From Neopestalotiopsis rosae (Eukaryota > Ascomycota > Sordariomycetes > Amphisphaeriales > Sporocadaceae): a DNA stretch of 64,000 bases. The notes below the pieces were generated by a model that saw only the letters and a program-made list of their open reading frames with translations, ran no database searches and had not been told where the DNA came from. Shown here in pieces: positions 25,317-38,900 of the stretch. The translations under genes were made by a program, and so were the position numbers. The stretch spans positions 2,852,001-2,916,000 of the forward strand of contig JALGAS010000005.1 in the NCBI GenBank assembly GCA_023078685.1, written 5' to 3'. Within the stretch, counting starts at the first letter, position 1. Each line of letters starts with the position of its first letter.

Positions 25317-28300
25317 TGTGTAGATTGGTGGTTGTGGGGAGAGTTGAGTCGATGAGAGTATAGTCGCTGAGCGTGCGGTGTGTCGAGGAAGACTTTACGT
25401 ATGACAGTTGACAGAGAGAGTGATGGTAGTTGCCGAAAGCTGTGTGGACTTGTGTGTGTGCAGGTGTGTGTTGGGAAGAAGATGAACAGAGACAAAGAAG
25501 GGACAACAAGAGGAAGAGAGAAGAAGGTGGCTTTCTTTATACACCTGGATGACTACAACACTTACCTACTGGATTGGACTCACCTCCACAACAGACAGAC
25601 AACTGACATATAATAGGCCCGGTCTTTTGGGAACGCACTTGCCCTGCTCGGACACGACAGAAAGAAGCGCATCCATACCATCCCGGTCAACCTTGCTCCG
25701 CGGGATGGCAGGCAGGCGGCAGTAGTAGGTAGCATAGATACGGGGAGGGGAGGAGTTGTGTCTGGTGTGTGTGTGTGCGTGTGTGTGTCTGCACTTCTTA
25801 GGTGGCATTACCAAGCAAAAGCACAGTCATAAACTGGAGTTAAGGCAATGGAGATTATTGATTTATCCCCAAGCCCGATGGTTTCAGTACCGTGTGGGCC
25901 AAGACGTGCTCGCCTCAAGCCCGTAGTCATGGCCGATCCCGCGAGATTAAGTGGGCAATTTGTAAGACAGGTAGGTCCGTTGCACAATTGCTCTTGTCTG
26001 TCCTTCCGGGAAAGTGTGCGCGAGCAAGAGCAGCAGTGGAAAAAGCTGGGCAGTGCGAGTTGTGGGCTCTCGCTCTCTCCCCTCTGTTCTCTGCCCAGCT
26101 ATTCATCGAAGGAAAGTTTCCACACGTGGTGCTGTAATTGGTTGGCAAAGAGCGTTCGCGTCGAACAGCCAAAGACCGCCGAGCGGGAAAAGGTTGAAGG
26201 TAAGCCCTTAGTAGCCGTGAGTGGGGGGGCTGGTGCGTTGTGAGCCCTCATGCTTATCGCGCACCTACCCCTCCAGGTGTGGGCGACATCATCACCAGTC
26301 TTCCGGACCTCGAAACAAGAGCATAGGAGAGGCAAAATCGCCGGCCGGAGCGAAGGAAGAAGAGTATAGCATCAATGGACGTCTATAGAGTGGAGTAACG
26401 GCCCCGAACCGGGTGTCCGCGACGAGTCCTGATGCCAGAAGAGAGCCGTACCGTAAGGTTTCCGAGGATTCGGGGCTTTTGGCGTCGCTGATTGGCCAAT
26501 GTGCCCGCCAATGCCTCGCCTAAAGGGATTTCTCGGAACGTGAATAAACCAGCACTTACCTACCTCCGGCACGGTCAACTGACGGTCAAGGGCAGCGATT
26601 GCAGCCCTAATCGTGGAGCAGCTTGTCCTACAATTGCCGGAAAGGCAGCCAATAATCAATCACTTAATTCAAGATCTCACTCTGTTTCGCATACGTATCT
26701 CTCAAAAGCAAGATCTGGTCCGTTCGCATCTCGTCATCCTAGGTTTAGCCCTCCCCGCGGGGCTAAATGAATCGTGGGGGCGAGGAAGGAAAGATAACTT
26801 ACCCGTCTCATCGCTTGACTGAATAAGGTATTAATTCACCTTTGTATAATTATGCCTATACTATGTAGAACGCAGGCGGAAAGAAGGACGCAAATAGGTC
26901 GTTTACAAGTACTATCTAGCAATTTCATTATACCACTAACTCACTCGGAGAAAAGACCATTGTTTCAACATTACACTGCAGTATAAATCGCAACACCCAA
27001 AAGACCGGTCCCTACCCTCTTGCATTAGTTCTTGCTACTTGTATGATATGATCAACATCAAGTTACAGCCATGTTCTGGTTTCCCTAGCTAGGAAGCGAG
27101 TCTATTTCCTCAACTCGCTGGTGCAGGTCGCCGTGTAATAGCAGCACTCTACAGTGACACAGAAATGACGGGGCACTCCTTCTGCCCGGTTACATGGCCA
27201 CACAAGCCACCAGTTGCGCAACGGCGATCGTCTTTCCTGCTTTGGAATTCGACATGGAAAGTTTGATTTCGTGAAGCGGTGTGCTAAACTCATCTTGGGT
27301 CAATGGAGCCAACTATTCACAAAATGGCTTGTTGAGAAATTGACATTGCCCCTTGCAGCCCAAGTGACGCGGGCGTCGTATTGCTCAATGCAACGATACA
27401 AGTCTATAATCGACTTTAAGTTCATGTTGGCGCGCGTAATCCCTTTCTCAGACGCCAAGTCTGTTGTCGTAAGCGACACAGTTAAGCTCATCTTGCAATC
27501 CACAGTCCCTCGCTTGATTTCAGTAGAGCTGCTTGCTTCGAGGCTTCCAACCAGTGGGGCGCTGGGGAGATGGTCCCTCAATACTTGAGCATTAGTGATA
27601 AATTTATCTACGGGCATTGAACAAGGTAAATCCAATATACAAGGCAGGTTGTTTGTTTTGCCGTAAACACTCTCCACTCCAAGGCCTGGACACACTAGCC
27701 TCTCCATCAAAAGAAGAGGCAGGACTTGGAATGTGGAGTGTTTAGTCCTGAGTAGTAAGGATTGAAGGTTGTTGGTTCTGTGGCGTTCTCGTAAGTAGAT
27801 TCAATTCTTCTTCGTGAGCATCTTCAATAGTCGGTCCGGTCCGGTCCAAGGCTGACAAGACGTTTTGGCCGATTGCTGCAGAAGCGCTGTTGGTTGCAAG
27901 TGTTGGTCATGATCTGCAACTTGCTCAAACAAGCGACCAATACTCAACCGCGGTGTCGTTTCTTTCTTTCCTTCTTCTTCCGCACTGCTGCTGGTTGACG
28001 TCCATCTGACCAACAAGCTTGGCATGTATTGTGACCTCGGAGTGGTGCGTGTGATACACTCGATAGTGTTTGTCCATTTTGCGTTTGGTTCAATACACAG
28101 GAGGTTCGAGGCTCGTGGAGGCTGCATCCCTAGCTACTTTGGTTACCATAGATATGCAACAGAGCCTGCAGACCTTCCCAGGTGGTCCAGATCCATCCGA
28201 GATGGCGAAAGAGGCTGTCATGTCCGTCCGCAAAGAACTGCTGTTGCCTTGTACTGCCACCGCCCCAGTTTGCCAGTCAGCCTTTCGTGAACCCCATCTA

Positions 28301-31300
28301 CGTGCATACAGCATGCAGAACTTACCGGCACTACGGTACAGTCAGGGGGCCCTGGGCACGGCGCTTAAATGTGATCTGCGACTCTCATTGGCTGTCCCTA
28401 TGAGTGCAACATTGTCTCGTGGAGTTTTTCCAGAGTTCAAAAAGGGGAAAGAAGAGGCAGAAGAGTCTCATTTCGGCTACTCTTGAAATCAAAGGACCCA
28501 ACACACGCGCGGCACCTTTGTGATCGGACGAGACTTACTGATTTCATACTACCGTATAATCGCTAAGCGATCAGCCGCCTACGGTACTGCTGCATGCATG
28601 TTGTCATTCAATCTATTCAAGCAGACGCTCCGATTTCACGTCATTGGCTACGCACAAAGGTGGTCAATATAAGTAATCAGTGTATGGATTCTTCTGATTC
28701 GCAGTTGCGCAGACTGAACATGCAGAGAAGCTTTGTTGTTGGGTGCAATGATTTCAACGGACTGACTAGTCACATGTTGCTACTTACTGCAGGTGAAGCC
28801 GGTCAAGTATTTCGTGTATCGGAATACTTGACATAGCATAACGTTTAGATGAGTTGCGACACCAGGTCAATCGATACTGGTGCCAAGACGATCCTTTAGC
28901 ACAGCCTAGGCGACCCTCTGAACCGATGAAGAATCGTCCTAGGTCTTCAAAGGGCGCACGGCGAGAGCTCTGGGCCAATGACTTCTAGGGGTCCGGTTCC
29001 TGCAACATGTAGAGTGTGCCGTTGAAGAACATAACGCTGTGGTCCCTGCGCTGTGAGGCCGCAGTCAGAAGAGGCCATAATCATCCACTTATCGGGGCTG
29101 TTCCTGATCACTTGAATAGAAGCGCGGTTATAGTTAGCAGAGATGCTCCAGCCTTGAGGATGCCAAACCTTTGTGGTGGGTCACAGAGACTGGATGGATG
29201 TCGGGGACAGAATTGCCATAAATTGATTTAGCCCCAAGTACCTCGTACCCCGAGATCCAGTGAACAAATAGAACAAAGCACGGAAACGACCCAACGAGCC
29301 GGCAGAGGGCCAGTGGATCAAAGCATCGTCAATGTATGTCACCCACACTTCCTGTCATCCTATGTTTGGTCAAGCAGGTTGACACTGGCGTAAACGTGGT
29401 CAGATGATCGGCAAAACCCAGCGACCTGGTTCTTGTTCAAGCAGCGCAGTCCATAAATATGCCTAAAGTCGGATTCAAGGATCGAGCATCTGCAAATGCA
29501 GCTCTTTGATGTACGGGGTCCTATACAATATAAAATTAGCTTGTGATGAGCACATGGGAGAGTTTTCAGCATTCTTCCTGTGCTCTGTATAGTTCGGTCT
29601 GCCTTGTTGTAGTGTCATGCGGCGATCTCGATGCGACCACAGCAACCTACTGCGACTTCCACTGTCCAATGACACTCCAAGTTTAGTCACCTGTCCGGCA
29701 CGTTATAGATTGTTCAAATCGAGAAATTTTCATGTTGAGTATTCCGGCCCGGCCCATGACATTATGTTGGAGGAGTGCATGTTAGTAAAGTGAAGATGAT
29801 CCTGGTTGTGCCCCACGAAGAGGCTGTCTGTAGAGCTAACCAAAGCTTTCTGGCCTCCAATTTGGCCAATTGCGTCTGGACGAGCAATCACTCTGCATGA
29901 GGTAAGAATGCACGATCGACGGCGACAGCTCCGAACGATGTTCCCCTTGAGCGTTGACACGAGGCGTGGTGGCAGTTGACCAGGCTGGGGCAGGCAAGGT
30001 ATCTCGGAACTAACAGTACAGATGCGGTACCGGTCTAGACTATTGACTTCCCATGGCAACTTTTTTGGTCGAAGTGCACGCATTTTCAGGCCCGTCCCGG
30101 TAGGGAATCATGCAGGTTGGATCATGGATCGTCACAGGGTTTTCACTGGACCTGCCTATTTCACCGTCGATGAGTGACGCCGTAAAGCAGCGTATAGAGC
30201 AGATATATCCAGGTAGTGATTAGGCAGGTATCGAGACTGGGTAGTCAGTAGTCAGCTGTACCGAGACTTAACCCCCCGTGGACTTCTTCCGTGATGGAAA
30301 CTTCTCAGAGGAGGCATGTTCCCCTTGCTTTCTCTTTTGCTTGCAGATCGTGACAACGGATAAAGGCAGAGATGAGTTGCGAAGACCAGCAGTGTACATC
30401 AGGCGGGTTTCCGTCAGTTGAGTCACTGTCTCTATCGGGAGAATGTCTGCCATCGCCCGCTCTTGTGCAACGGGGCCATGTGTCAAGAGCAGTTTTTGTC
30501 CGACATGACATTGCATGTACTTTCCGGTTGCTGCAAGAGCGGCCTACATACATACCTCGACTGTAGCTACTATGTATGTACACGAACGAGACTGGACCGC
30601 GGTAGTAGCCAGAAGGAAGGAACATGGACCAGGTCGAGGTGAGGGTTCTCCCGCAGTGCTAGCCCGCATATCCACCACGGCCATGGCTGATTAGAATGAG
30701 CCGCCAAGGGGTCCCGTCCACTCTGGGGGCTATTTCCTTATCAGGTTAGAGCGCGCTTTCGGAAAGGCGTCTGTTTTTGACGTTTTTCTGGACTGACAGC
30801 GGTCCCCTTGACGTCGATGAGGTAGCATGCACTTTGCCTGTACTAAGTACTCTACCTAGGTAATGCTGGGAGGTACTATGTACCATACTGGGTGGGCAAT
30901 GAAATGTGGTTCTCTCATCTCTATTATTACTTGGGCTCGAGACTTCTCCTCTCATCCGCCTTTGATCTACCTGCGAGACGTGGTCCACTTATCAATTCCA
31001 TTCAATGAGCAAAGACTCAAAAGTCCATCTTAGCACTCGGATCAGACACATCATGGGAGTTTTCGCAAATTTGTCCGCAGTGTCTGGTTTCTCTTGGTCC
31101 TTGACCGTCGTTCTTTTAAGCTCTTCGCGGGTACTTGCGTCAGCCTCTGGTGCTGTGTTACTGCTGTCAAGCTTGTGGACGCTTGTCGTTATGTTCTGAC
31201 TAGGGTGGGAAGAGGGTGGGACTCTCTTCAACTCCTTGGTTGGGGAGTTGCAATATTCGCTGGAGCCCGATGCTCCCTTGGAGATTTGTATGTATGTAAG

Positions 31301-32663
31301 TATGCTCGGGAAGGGCTCAAGGGGCCCAATCCTTTCTCCCCTCGTAAGGCTACAATACATGCCTGGGCCTACATCAACACGTACCTACAGTTGGACCAGC
31401 CAGCATGCATCTCTCAAGTTCAATTATAGTGCCTCCACTTATCGATGTTAGCCAGCATCTCTGGATATTCTCCACTTTCCATCTGGCTTCTTGTGTGGTA
31501 CAGAGAGAGAGAGAGAGGGAGAAGAAGAGAAAAGAGAGATGATTCCAAGGGCCATCCATCTATCGCGGCGAACAAGGATCAACTCCCGAATGACCGCTTT
31601 TCTCTACTTCTTTCTCTCAATCCTTCCGCCCGTCACTTAGTTACCTGGTGAGTGAGTGAGAGTGTGTGCAAACATTACTTGCCCACATATGGCCGCGGTA
31701 CAAGTGTATGCGCATTCTACAGCCACCACTCAGACTCTCAGACATCCCTGCCTGCCCAAAGTGGGTAGAATTTCGAGTGCGGCTTTGGAAATATGAATGA
31801 CCGTAGCCCTGTTGGTCATTGGGTAATACCACCAATATTGCATCGAGTGTTGCAGCGACTCCTTTCAACTTTGGCGCTTGGGATTGGATAGAGCGACTCT
31901 CTACTTACTTCTTCTACTTCTTCCATTTCTGCCAACATCTATTCCGTCGAGCCCGCATACGTTCGTGATTGCACAACCTCGTCTGCTCAACCCCAAGCCA
32001 TCCACCACACCACTAGTTCGAGTTATTTCTGCTACATACAAGCTCAGACGTACCCCAACTGTTCATGTACATCCTGCCGACTGGTTGTTGATAATCGTGT
32101 ATGGTCTGATCATCCTTCTTGGGATCGAGGTTACCTGCCTGACGGGAAATGATGCCATTACCATCTCTGTCAGCACTTCCAACCTGCATTGCCATCTAAA
32201 AAGTTTGCGAGTGGAGAGCCAACCGTCTCCCGTTATTCGGTGACTTACAGAAGACGGTCTGCCTTGGGACCTGCATGGTGGTCAAACCACATCAAACATA
32301 TATATCGTATGGCTGTGCCCAGATATGAGGAACATCAATATATAAACATCACTACTTCCCCGACTAGATCAACATTATCATCAACAGAAAACTATCACTC
32401 TCATCATCATCACCAGCAATAACAACAAGACTTGGAGATCCCTCTACATCAGCAAGCTATAAGCTCCAGTTCAAATACTCGCCGCGACACACTTCTTTCA
32501 CGTCCAGCATCTATCGACTATAATATTACCAAAAAGTTTGTGAGACAACTCTGATTGGTCACCCCTATCCCAAATTTCTCTAACACGGATAACTAGTTCT
32601 TCCAAATTCTTCAAGACTTTTTCTTCAAGTCACAGCTCGTATCTGAACACCCAGTCAGCCAAA
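25317..32663. other. Gene-poor region, 7.3 kb
   Basis: I find no gene I can support. The first few hundred bases are the leader and promoter of the 82-residue protein. A GT tract lies at 25764-25788 and a GA tract at 31502-31520. Short reading frames such as 27300-27710 (minus) and 28070-28486 (plus) lack recognisable motifs or introns. The last 300 bp contain a TATA-like AATATATAAAC near 32337-32347 and a CAT-rich leader belonging to the Cys-rich gene at 32664. Confidence 0.5.
25764..25788. repeat. Microsatellite (GT)n
   Basis: GT dinucleotide tract with one GC interruption, seen directly, in noncoding DNA. Confidence 0.85.
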
Positions 32664-32903
32664 ATGTGTACACGTATGATCGTCCACCACACTGGTTGCG
32701 GACACGACCAGTCTGGAGGCGTGGCAACCTGCGCTACACGTGCCGCCACCGGCAGTTGCTCAGGAACCAACGATGTTGTTGTGAACCAGCCTGGGAGCTG
32801 TGGGTGTTGTAAGCGAAGCTCGAACAAGAGGTATTGATTTCCTTGGCTAACATTTGGTTCCACCGCATAAGCTTAGAATCATTACAGAAACGGCCGCTTG
32901 TAG
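32664..32903 (+). CDS. Cysteine-rich microprotein, unknown function (60 aa)
   Basis: Two exons, 32664-32830 and 32888-32903. The 57-bp intron has donor GTATTG, branch GGCTAAC and acceptor ATTACAG. If it is not spliced, the reading ends three codons later (57 aa), so the protein is nearly the same either way. It starts MCTRMIVHHTGCGHD and has seven cysteines, including a GCGH motif and a C-terminal CGCCKR cluster. These with nearby histidines suggest metal binding, but there is no signal peptide. Similar short proteins beginning MCT..I.H...C.H occur in filamentous ascomycetes. The ATG has a good context (CCAAAATGT) after a long CA/CT-rich leader. It is the only supported gene in about 16 kb. 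Confidence 0.72.
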
Positions 32904-35900
32904 CGGCGCCAGTCTGGATTTCCACTTCGACAACTAAAGCACTTTACTTCGATACTTCGATCAGACCTTGAGCGAGCAATCGCATCATCATCTTCTTCTT
33001 TCCTTGGTTACGAGGCGTTAAGAACATCGACTCTCTGTCAACTTTCAACAACTCCAATGGCGATGAACGCTCCTTTGGTGTCGGTTGTACCATGAACGGC
33101 GAGGCTTGGGTCTTTCTCTGCATTTACGTTGGGATGGCATGGAGAGACGAGAGGAGAAAAGAGGTCAACGCTGGAGTAGACGACCATATTCTCGGGTATT
33201 TTCTTTTCCTTTCTTGCATGTCTTTTACAACTTTGGGTGTCTTCTCGATTTCCCTCTTGATATAGTTTAATGCGTGTGTTTTTTCTCGGCTTGGTTGTAT
33301 TCATGCAGTGGCATCAAACACGTATTCTATCCTTCCTTCGTTCTTCCCATACGAATAATGGCCCGGTGAGACTTTTGCATCGGTACAGCGTTATGTGGTA
33401 TCATCTTACCGAATACAGATAAATCTCTACATTAAGTGCCGACATACTTGCTTGGTTTCCTTCCCTCATGTTTCTAACCAGGGCGTGCTATATTAAGATG
33501 AAAACCCTCATATGTATCTAGCTTCTGCTTCCCGTCAGGCTGCAGAGGGCGCACGCTTGTCTTCGCGAGGCATGGGGATCCTTCGCTCACGAGGGATCAA
33601 GGAGCACAGCAACATTGTCGCAAAAAAGAATTGGTGGCACAGCGCTATAGGAAACGGCCCCATCCGCTGCACAAGAGGCATCCTCCCGTCGGCAACGCTA
33701 CCTTGACAATGTGGTCCGATGTTGACTACAGAGTACTCCTTCTTTCTGCATCACCAGCAGTAAGCGATGGGGAATTTTTGTCCAACCCCTGGCTGACTTG
33801 GTTGACTATCTGCTGCGCCTTTTCTGCCCCTTTGCAAACCAAAGCAGAACCCCGAGGCGGCCGAGAGGTGCCGGCCGCTCATGGCCCTCGAAACAGGTCG
33901 TGAGGAGATGCCCCTCGCATAAAAAATTTATGGCCAGCCCAGCAATCCAACGCGGCAAAACAGGGTAAGGCCTGCATAAGACGCATAAGGATACCATCAT
34001 GTGACGATGTACCGTACATACAGATCCTTCAATGCTCCTTCCTATCGAGCGTCGACCCACTATGCATTGGCTGCATGCAGTACATAGGTACCTAACATGA
34101 GGTTTTAAAAAGGGTAGGAAGCAGCGCTGCAGACAAATGTCCTAACAAAATGGAGCCCCTCTTGGCGTTACGTTCGCCGCAAAGAATTGGCACAGCGAAA
34201 AAAAAGAAAAAGAAAAAGAAAAAAGCAACATGCACACTTCACACAACAAAAAGTCGCTCATCCAAGCAACGATGCAAGCTTACAGGCGGATGTACGGAGA
34301 CGCAGCAACAAGGAAGAAAAAAGCCCGCCCAACATCATCATCATACATACAGAGAGACATCACCAGACCTGGCCTGTATACACGACATCAACTATCATTC
34401 GTAAGTACTCGCACACATACAGTCAGTCTAGCTGCGTGTGGTATCTAACAATGCCGGGAACGCAGCCACTCAATTGCGCGCAGCAACAGCAGCATGTTCA
34501 CAACTACGGAAAATGCCCCCACACGAGGAGGCCACATCCGGAGACCCCGCGGCCAACGCGATAAATAACTTGTTTGCCCAGCAGCCAATCGCCATGTCCA
34601 GAATCCCCAGACAGGTCTTGCCGCGCCTCTTTTTTTCCCACTCCAAAGCGGAAATACCAAAAGACGTCGAACCAACGGCATTAGAAAAAAAAGCCTCCTC
34701 GCATGAGCTCGTCGTCTTGACCCTCGCGACTATCCCGCTCAATCGCGCCTATGTCTGTCTGTTGGCCTGTTTTGGCGGCCATGTTTGTACAACTTCACAT
34801 CACTCGTCGTCATGCTTTCTTTGCCCTGTCCTTACCGTTGGCGCCACAAACTGCCTAAACTCACGTCCAGCCGCGGAGTCAACTTTGCCAACCATGTACG
34901 ACCAGACGAGTTCCAAACACGAGATGCTCTACGACATTGCCAGCAGTCTGCTTTCTGTGGGTAACCTTGTGCGTGTGTGACCTACTCATGGCAGACTACA
35001 TCCGCAAGGCCAAGACTCTCGGGTTGTTTCCTTTCAGCGAGCAACATTGGTAGCACAACAGCCATTGACAGCTGCGCTGGCTCAGCCTAGGCCCGTATAT
35101 CTGATCCGTTTCCGCGGCGGAGAGACCTTCTATATCCTATAGGAGATCTTCCGTTGGCCTTTCACGTGTTGCACAGTTCTCGGTACATTCTGCAACGCAC
35201 AATTGACACCTTGGCGTCTGCGTCGGGAAGAAGCCTCATCTGCAGTATCGTGGAGATACTCCCCATCACCGTTGGAAGCAAGGGCACCGCTTCCCGTCCT
35301 CGTGATAGATCACACATTTGTCTCAACGTGGGAGGCATGTATGGGTGTGCACCTGGAATCGAAACATCAGGCATTCACCTCGGCCCACCACTATGCGCCG
35401 CACCCGCTCCGCGCTTGACACTTATTGAGCAGTGGGCGCTCTCATACAAGTCCCTGCACTGATTCACCCTTGCTATGTTGGCGTCTCATCGCGAAGATGC
35501 CTACCAGTCTATCTCAGCTTTCCAGGAACTTTTGGATCAAATTGCAACAGGTTGGGATAATGGCTCCAAAATGCTTCAATCCCCACAATCTTCGTATGAA
35601 TCTACTATCGCATCCCTGCGCCGGCGATACCGGAACGTGTTCCCTAGCATATACTAACCTTACAGATCATGATCGTGCAGAACCTTGATCTGTCTCTCGT
35701 TGGTTATCATAGCCTGGCGCTGTGCCAATCCTTGCCACCTTCTGGCATCTGCAGGACTGGAATACCCCCCAATACGGATTCCAGACCTCAAGAGGGTAGA
35801 GGCTAGAGCTGTAACTGCAAAGATGATAGTTCTCCGCTTCAGGAATCACAACTACTTGGACGCGAAATTCATGGCAAAGAGTGCAAGCTTGCCAAACCCG

Positions 35901-38900
35901 CGGACCTCATGGAATACTCCATTGAAGCCATCCCAGGTTGCCGAGTCCCGCGCTCATTTACTTCCAGCAACAACAAGATGTGAAGTCACTTCAAGCTCGA
36001 AATGGAGCTGGAATTAATAGTTGCTTCCCCCTCAAAGCTAGCGGCTTGCTATCGGTTGACGGTGGATCGAACGCGGACCAACTCTGAGCGCTCTAGCGTC
36101 ATTTCGCGAGTGGATCAATCCATACATTGCCGTTGATTGATTCAGTGCCGGCAAGGTGGCATCGACCATGTCCTGAATGTTCTGCTGAGAAGGGCTGAAG
36201 TTGAAGATTGGTTCACTCGCGGCTGCGCGGCTCTTCCGCGCCTCTGAAGGGTCCGGAACCCTAATATTACGCTCCATATTGACCACATCCTTTGCTCCTG
36301 TACTCTGTACAACATTATCCCGACAGGCGCAGCAACCACCAGACTCGCGCCTACTTGGCAGTGCCGTGGACATTTGTCTTGCCGCGTCATCTCCATTCTT
36401 CAGCAGACATGTGCTTCACTCGTACCTAATCGGCCTTCTTTTCCCCGCGGAACATAGATCCTGCATCCGCCAGTCCAGATCAGATCCCCCGACAATAAAT
36501 GACGCGATCCCCTCAAAATTTACCACGAAGTGGCTACCTACTTCGGTTTCGATACCATGCGTGAAAGAAACCAAGCCTTCGCAACAGCCTAGATCCCAGT
36601 CACAAAGCTGTCCTGCAGGTAAACCTACCTGGATGTAATCCACGGGTCCTACAGATTCCGTCTATAATTACCTGGTCCTGATGGAGCTCGTGGAAACCCC
36701 CTCCCACAGCAGCACGGCACTGCCTGGATTCAAGCTTCATCGTCTAGAAACCGTGCGCTCTTGCAGTGGAGATCATTTGCTGACTTGCAAATGTCGACCT
36801 AGTATCATGGTATCCGCCGGACTGTAAATCTTTATTACGCGGATCAAACGAAGAGGGATCATGCTGAGCGAGAACACAGAACGAGCACAGTGTTCTTTAC
36901 AAACTAAAGCTGGTGGAAACAGGGACTATTGATGGAGTCCTTCCAGGCTGTTCTTCCGAAATTCTCGCTGGGAGAGTTTTCCGTCAATTTATCTAATGAG
37001 TGTTCAGGGCCCCAAAAAGTATCATTCCCCGGTGGTAATAACGCATGACGAACATTCCCATGTCAAGCAAGCTACGGTAAGGATTCCGTAGATGTGCAAG
37101 GATACCGCTGCTTTGGAACCCCTGTGGCCGCACCGGCCATGAACTGGCAACCCCAGTTGATCATTTGCGAGTCACAGTCTGAACATTAGTTGAACCGAGG
37201 ACTAAAGAATTTGAGGTTTGGGCCAGAAACCCGGCAGGCAGACTTGCAAGCTTGTGGAAGCCACCTGGGGGTGCTGTGAAGTGCGGACGTTAGGTGCTCT
37301 CGCTCTCTACAGCCTCAAGTGTCGACAGAAAGGTATGCATCGGAGAGATGAAAACCTACATGAAAATTGCCGAAAGGAGCATTGACGCAGGAGATGCTGC
37401 ATCGTAGCAAGTGGCCCTGAGCTTACCATGGCGATCATATTGAACGCCTTCAACGCACTGGCCAGAGTTTATCGAGCTGTCCGCATATATCCTTGGCAGT
37501 TAAGCCAGCTATATTCAGAGGCACGAGCTCGGTCCCGACTCCTCAAAGCCTGCCAGCGCCTGCCTCGTCACCTCGCTAAACTAATCTAGAAGACGAGGCG
37601 ACCATTTAGTGTTACCGAAATGGTGCCAAATGAGCCAATGAACAACCGACATGAATGATTCTCAACCTCACTCTCCGACTGAGTCGATCCGGTATTGCCA
37701 AAAACGTTAATGCCGACAGGCTGCTTTAGAAGGATCCAAACAATTCCCGAGACCAGTCCAAATTTTCGGACGAAGAAACATTCGAGCTAGGCGGATTATG
37801 TTGCCATGCCGGCCACTTATCCAGTTCGTCCCAAAAAGAAGTTGAGGTGAACAGCAACAGGTTGATCTGTCGCCCAAGTAATGTGGTTCATGAAAAAAAG
37901 TCAACACCAACCTGGAAGCTGCTTTTCTGGAGACGATTTTAGACAAACCTATCTTTTTTCTTTGTCTTGTCTAAGCTCCGATCTTGTCAAATTGTATATC
38001 CCACTCCCTTTACAGTGGCATTTGCCTGCCAAAAACTATTATGCTTCTATAAATCTGCTCCGAATTCATTCTTGACAAGGCTAAGTACATGCTCTGTCTC
38101 CATCTGACAGACAATACAAGGTGGACTTTTCATGGAAGCTGATCAACTCCAGCTTGAAGATGGCTCAAAAGAAGAAGAGAAAGGGACGGAGGGAAACAGA
38201 ACAATCTAATTGCTGGGCCACCCAGGAAAAGCAGTTTGTTTCCTGTTCGTCTTGTTCCTTTTTCCATAGACATAACAGGACCCCAAGAGGACGTTGAGAC
38301 AACGGCCGTCTTCCCAAATACAGCTACGGCCGCTCCTTATTCAATCTTGGGCAACAACCATCATCTGCACACCCATTTCAGCTGGAGGCAGCACAACGAG
38401 TTTTTCACTAGGGTAAGCAAACGTGAGCCAGAAGGGGCGTGCTAAAATGAAGTACACAGATACGGTCTCGTGCAAATTTCGGGATGGTTACGTCAACGGT
38501 TTGGCGATAGAAGGATAAACCATGGAGGCCCCCATTGTTATCCGAAATTACTGCCCTAGAACTCATCTTCTCCCTGATCCGGAAGTCGGAAATCAAAGCA
38601 TCGCTTACCAGAGCCTAGACTCGCCGTTCAAAATTCCGGGAAAAGACTCTAGCCATCATTCATCTGGCGTGAGAGTCCAATCGTTCGTATCACGGCTGCC
38701 CGTTGTACCGCGATGTACAGAGGACATACAGAGTACATTTTTTTAGTATTCTTGAGGTGACTGGCCACACCTTCTTTAAGGCTTCACACCGTCTTGATTT
38801 CGTTTGGTCACATACTAGGTTTGGCGACAACGTTCTGTCACGATCACATCTCTTCAGCCAACGAGCCGGACCTTCGCGGCCCGCGCTGCTAGCGAAAAGA

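Noticed and set aside
27300..27710. 136-codon minus-strand frame starting with ATG at 27707
   Set aside because: No recognisable motif, no leader or intron signals, and isolated. It cannot be separated from chance without a search.
34438..34980. 180-codon plus-strand frame in the gene-poor block
   Set aside because: It starts at GTG, no domain or splice structure is recognised, and the composition looks random.
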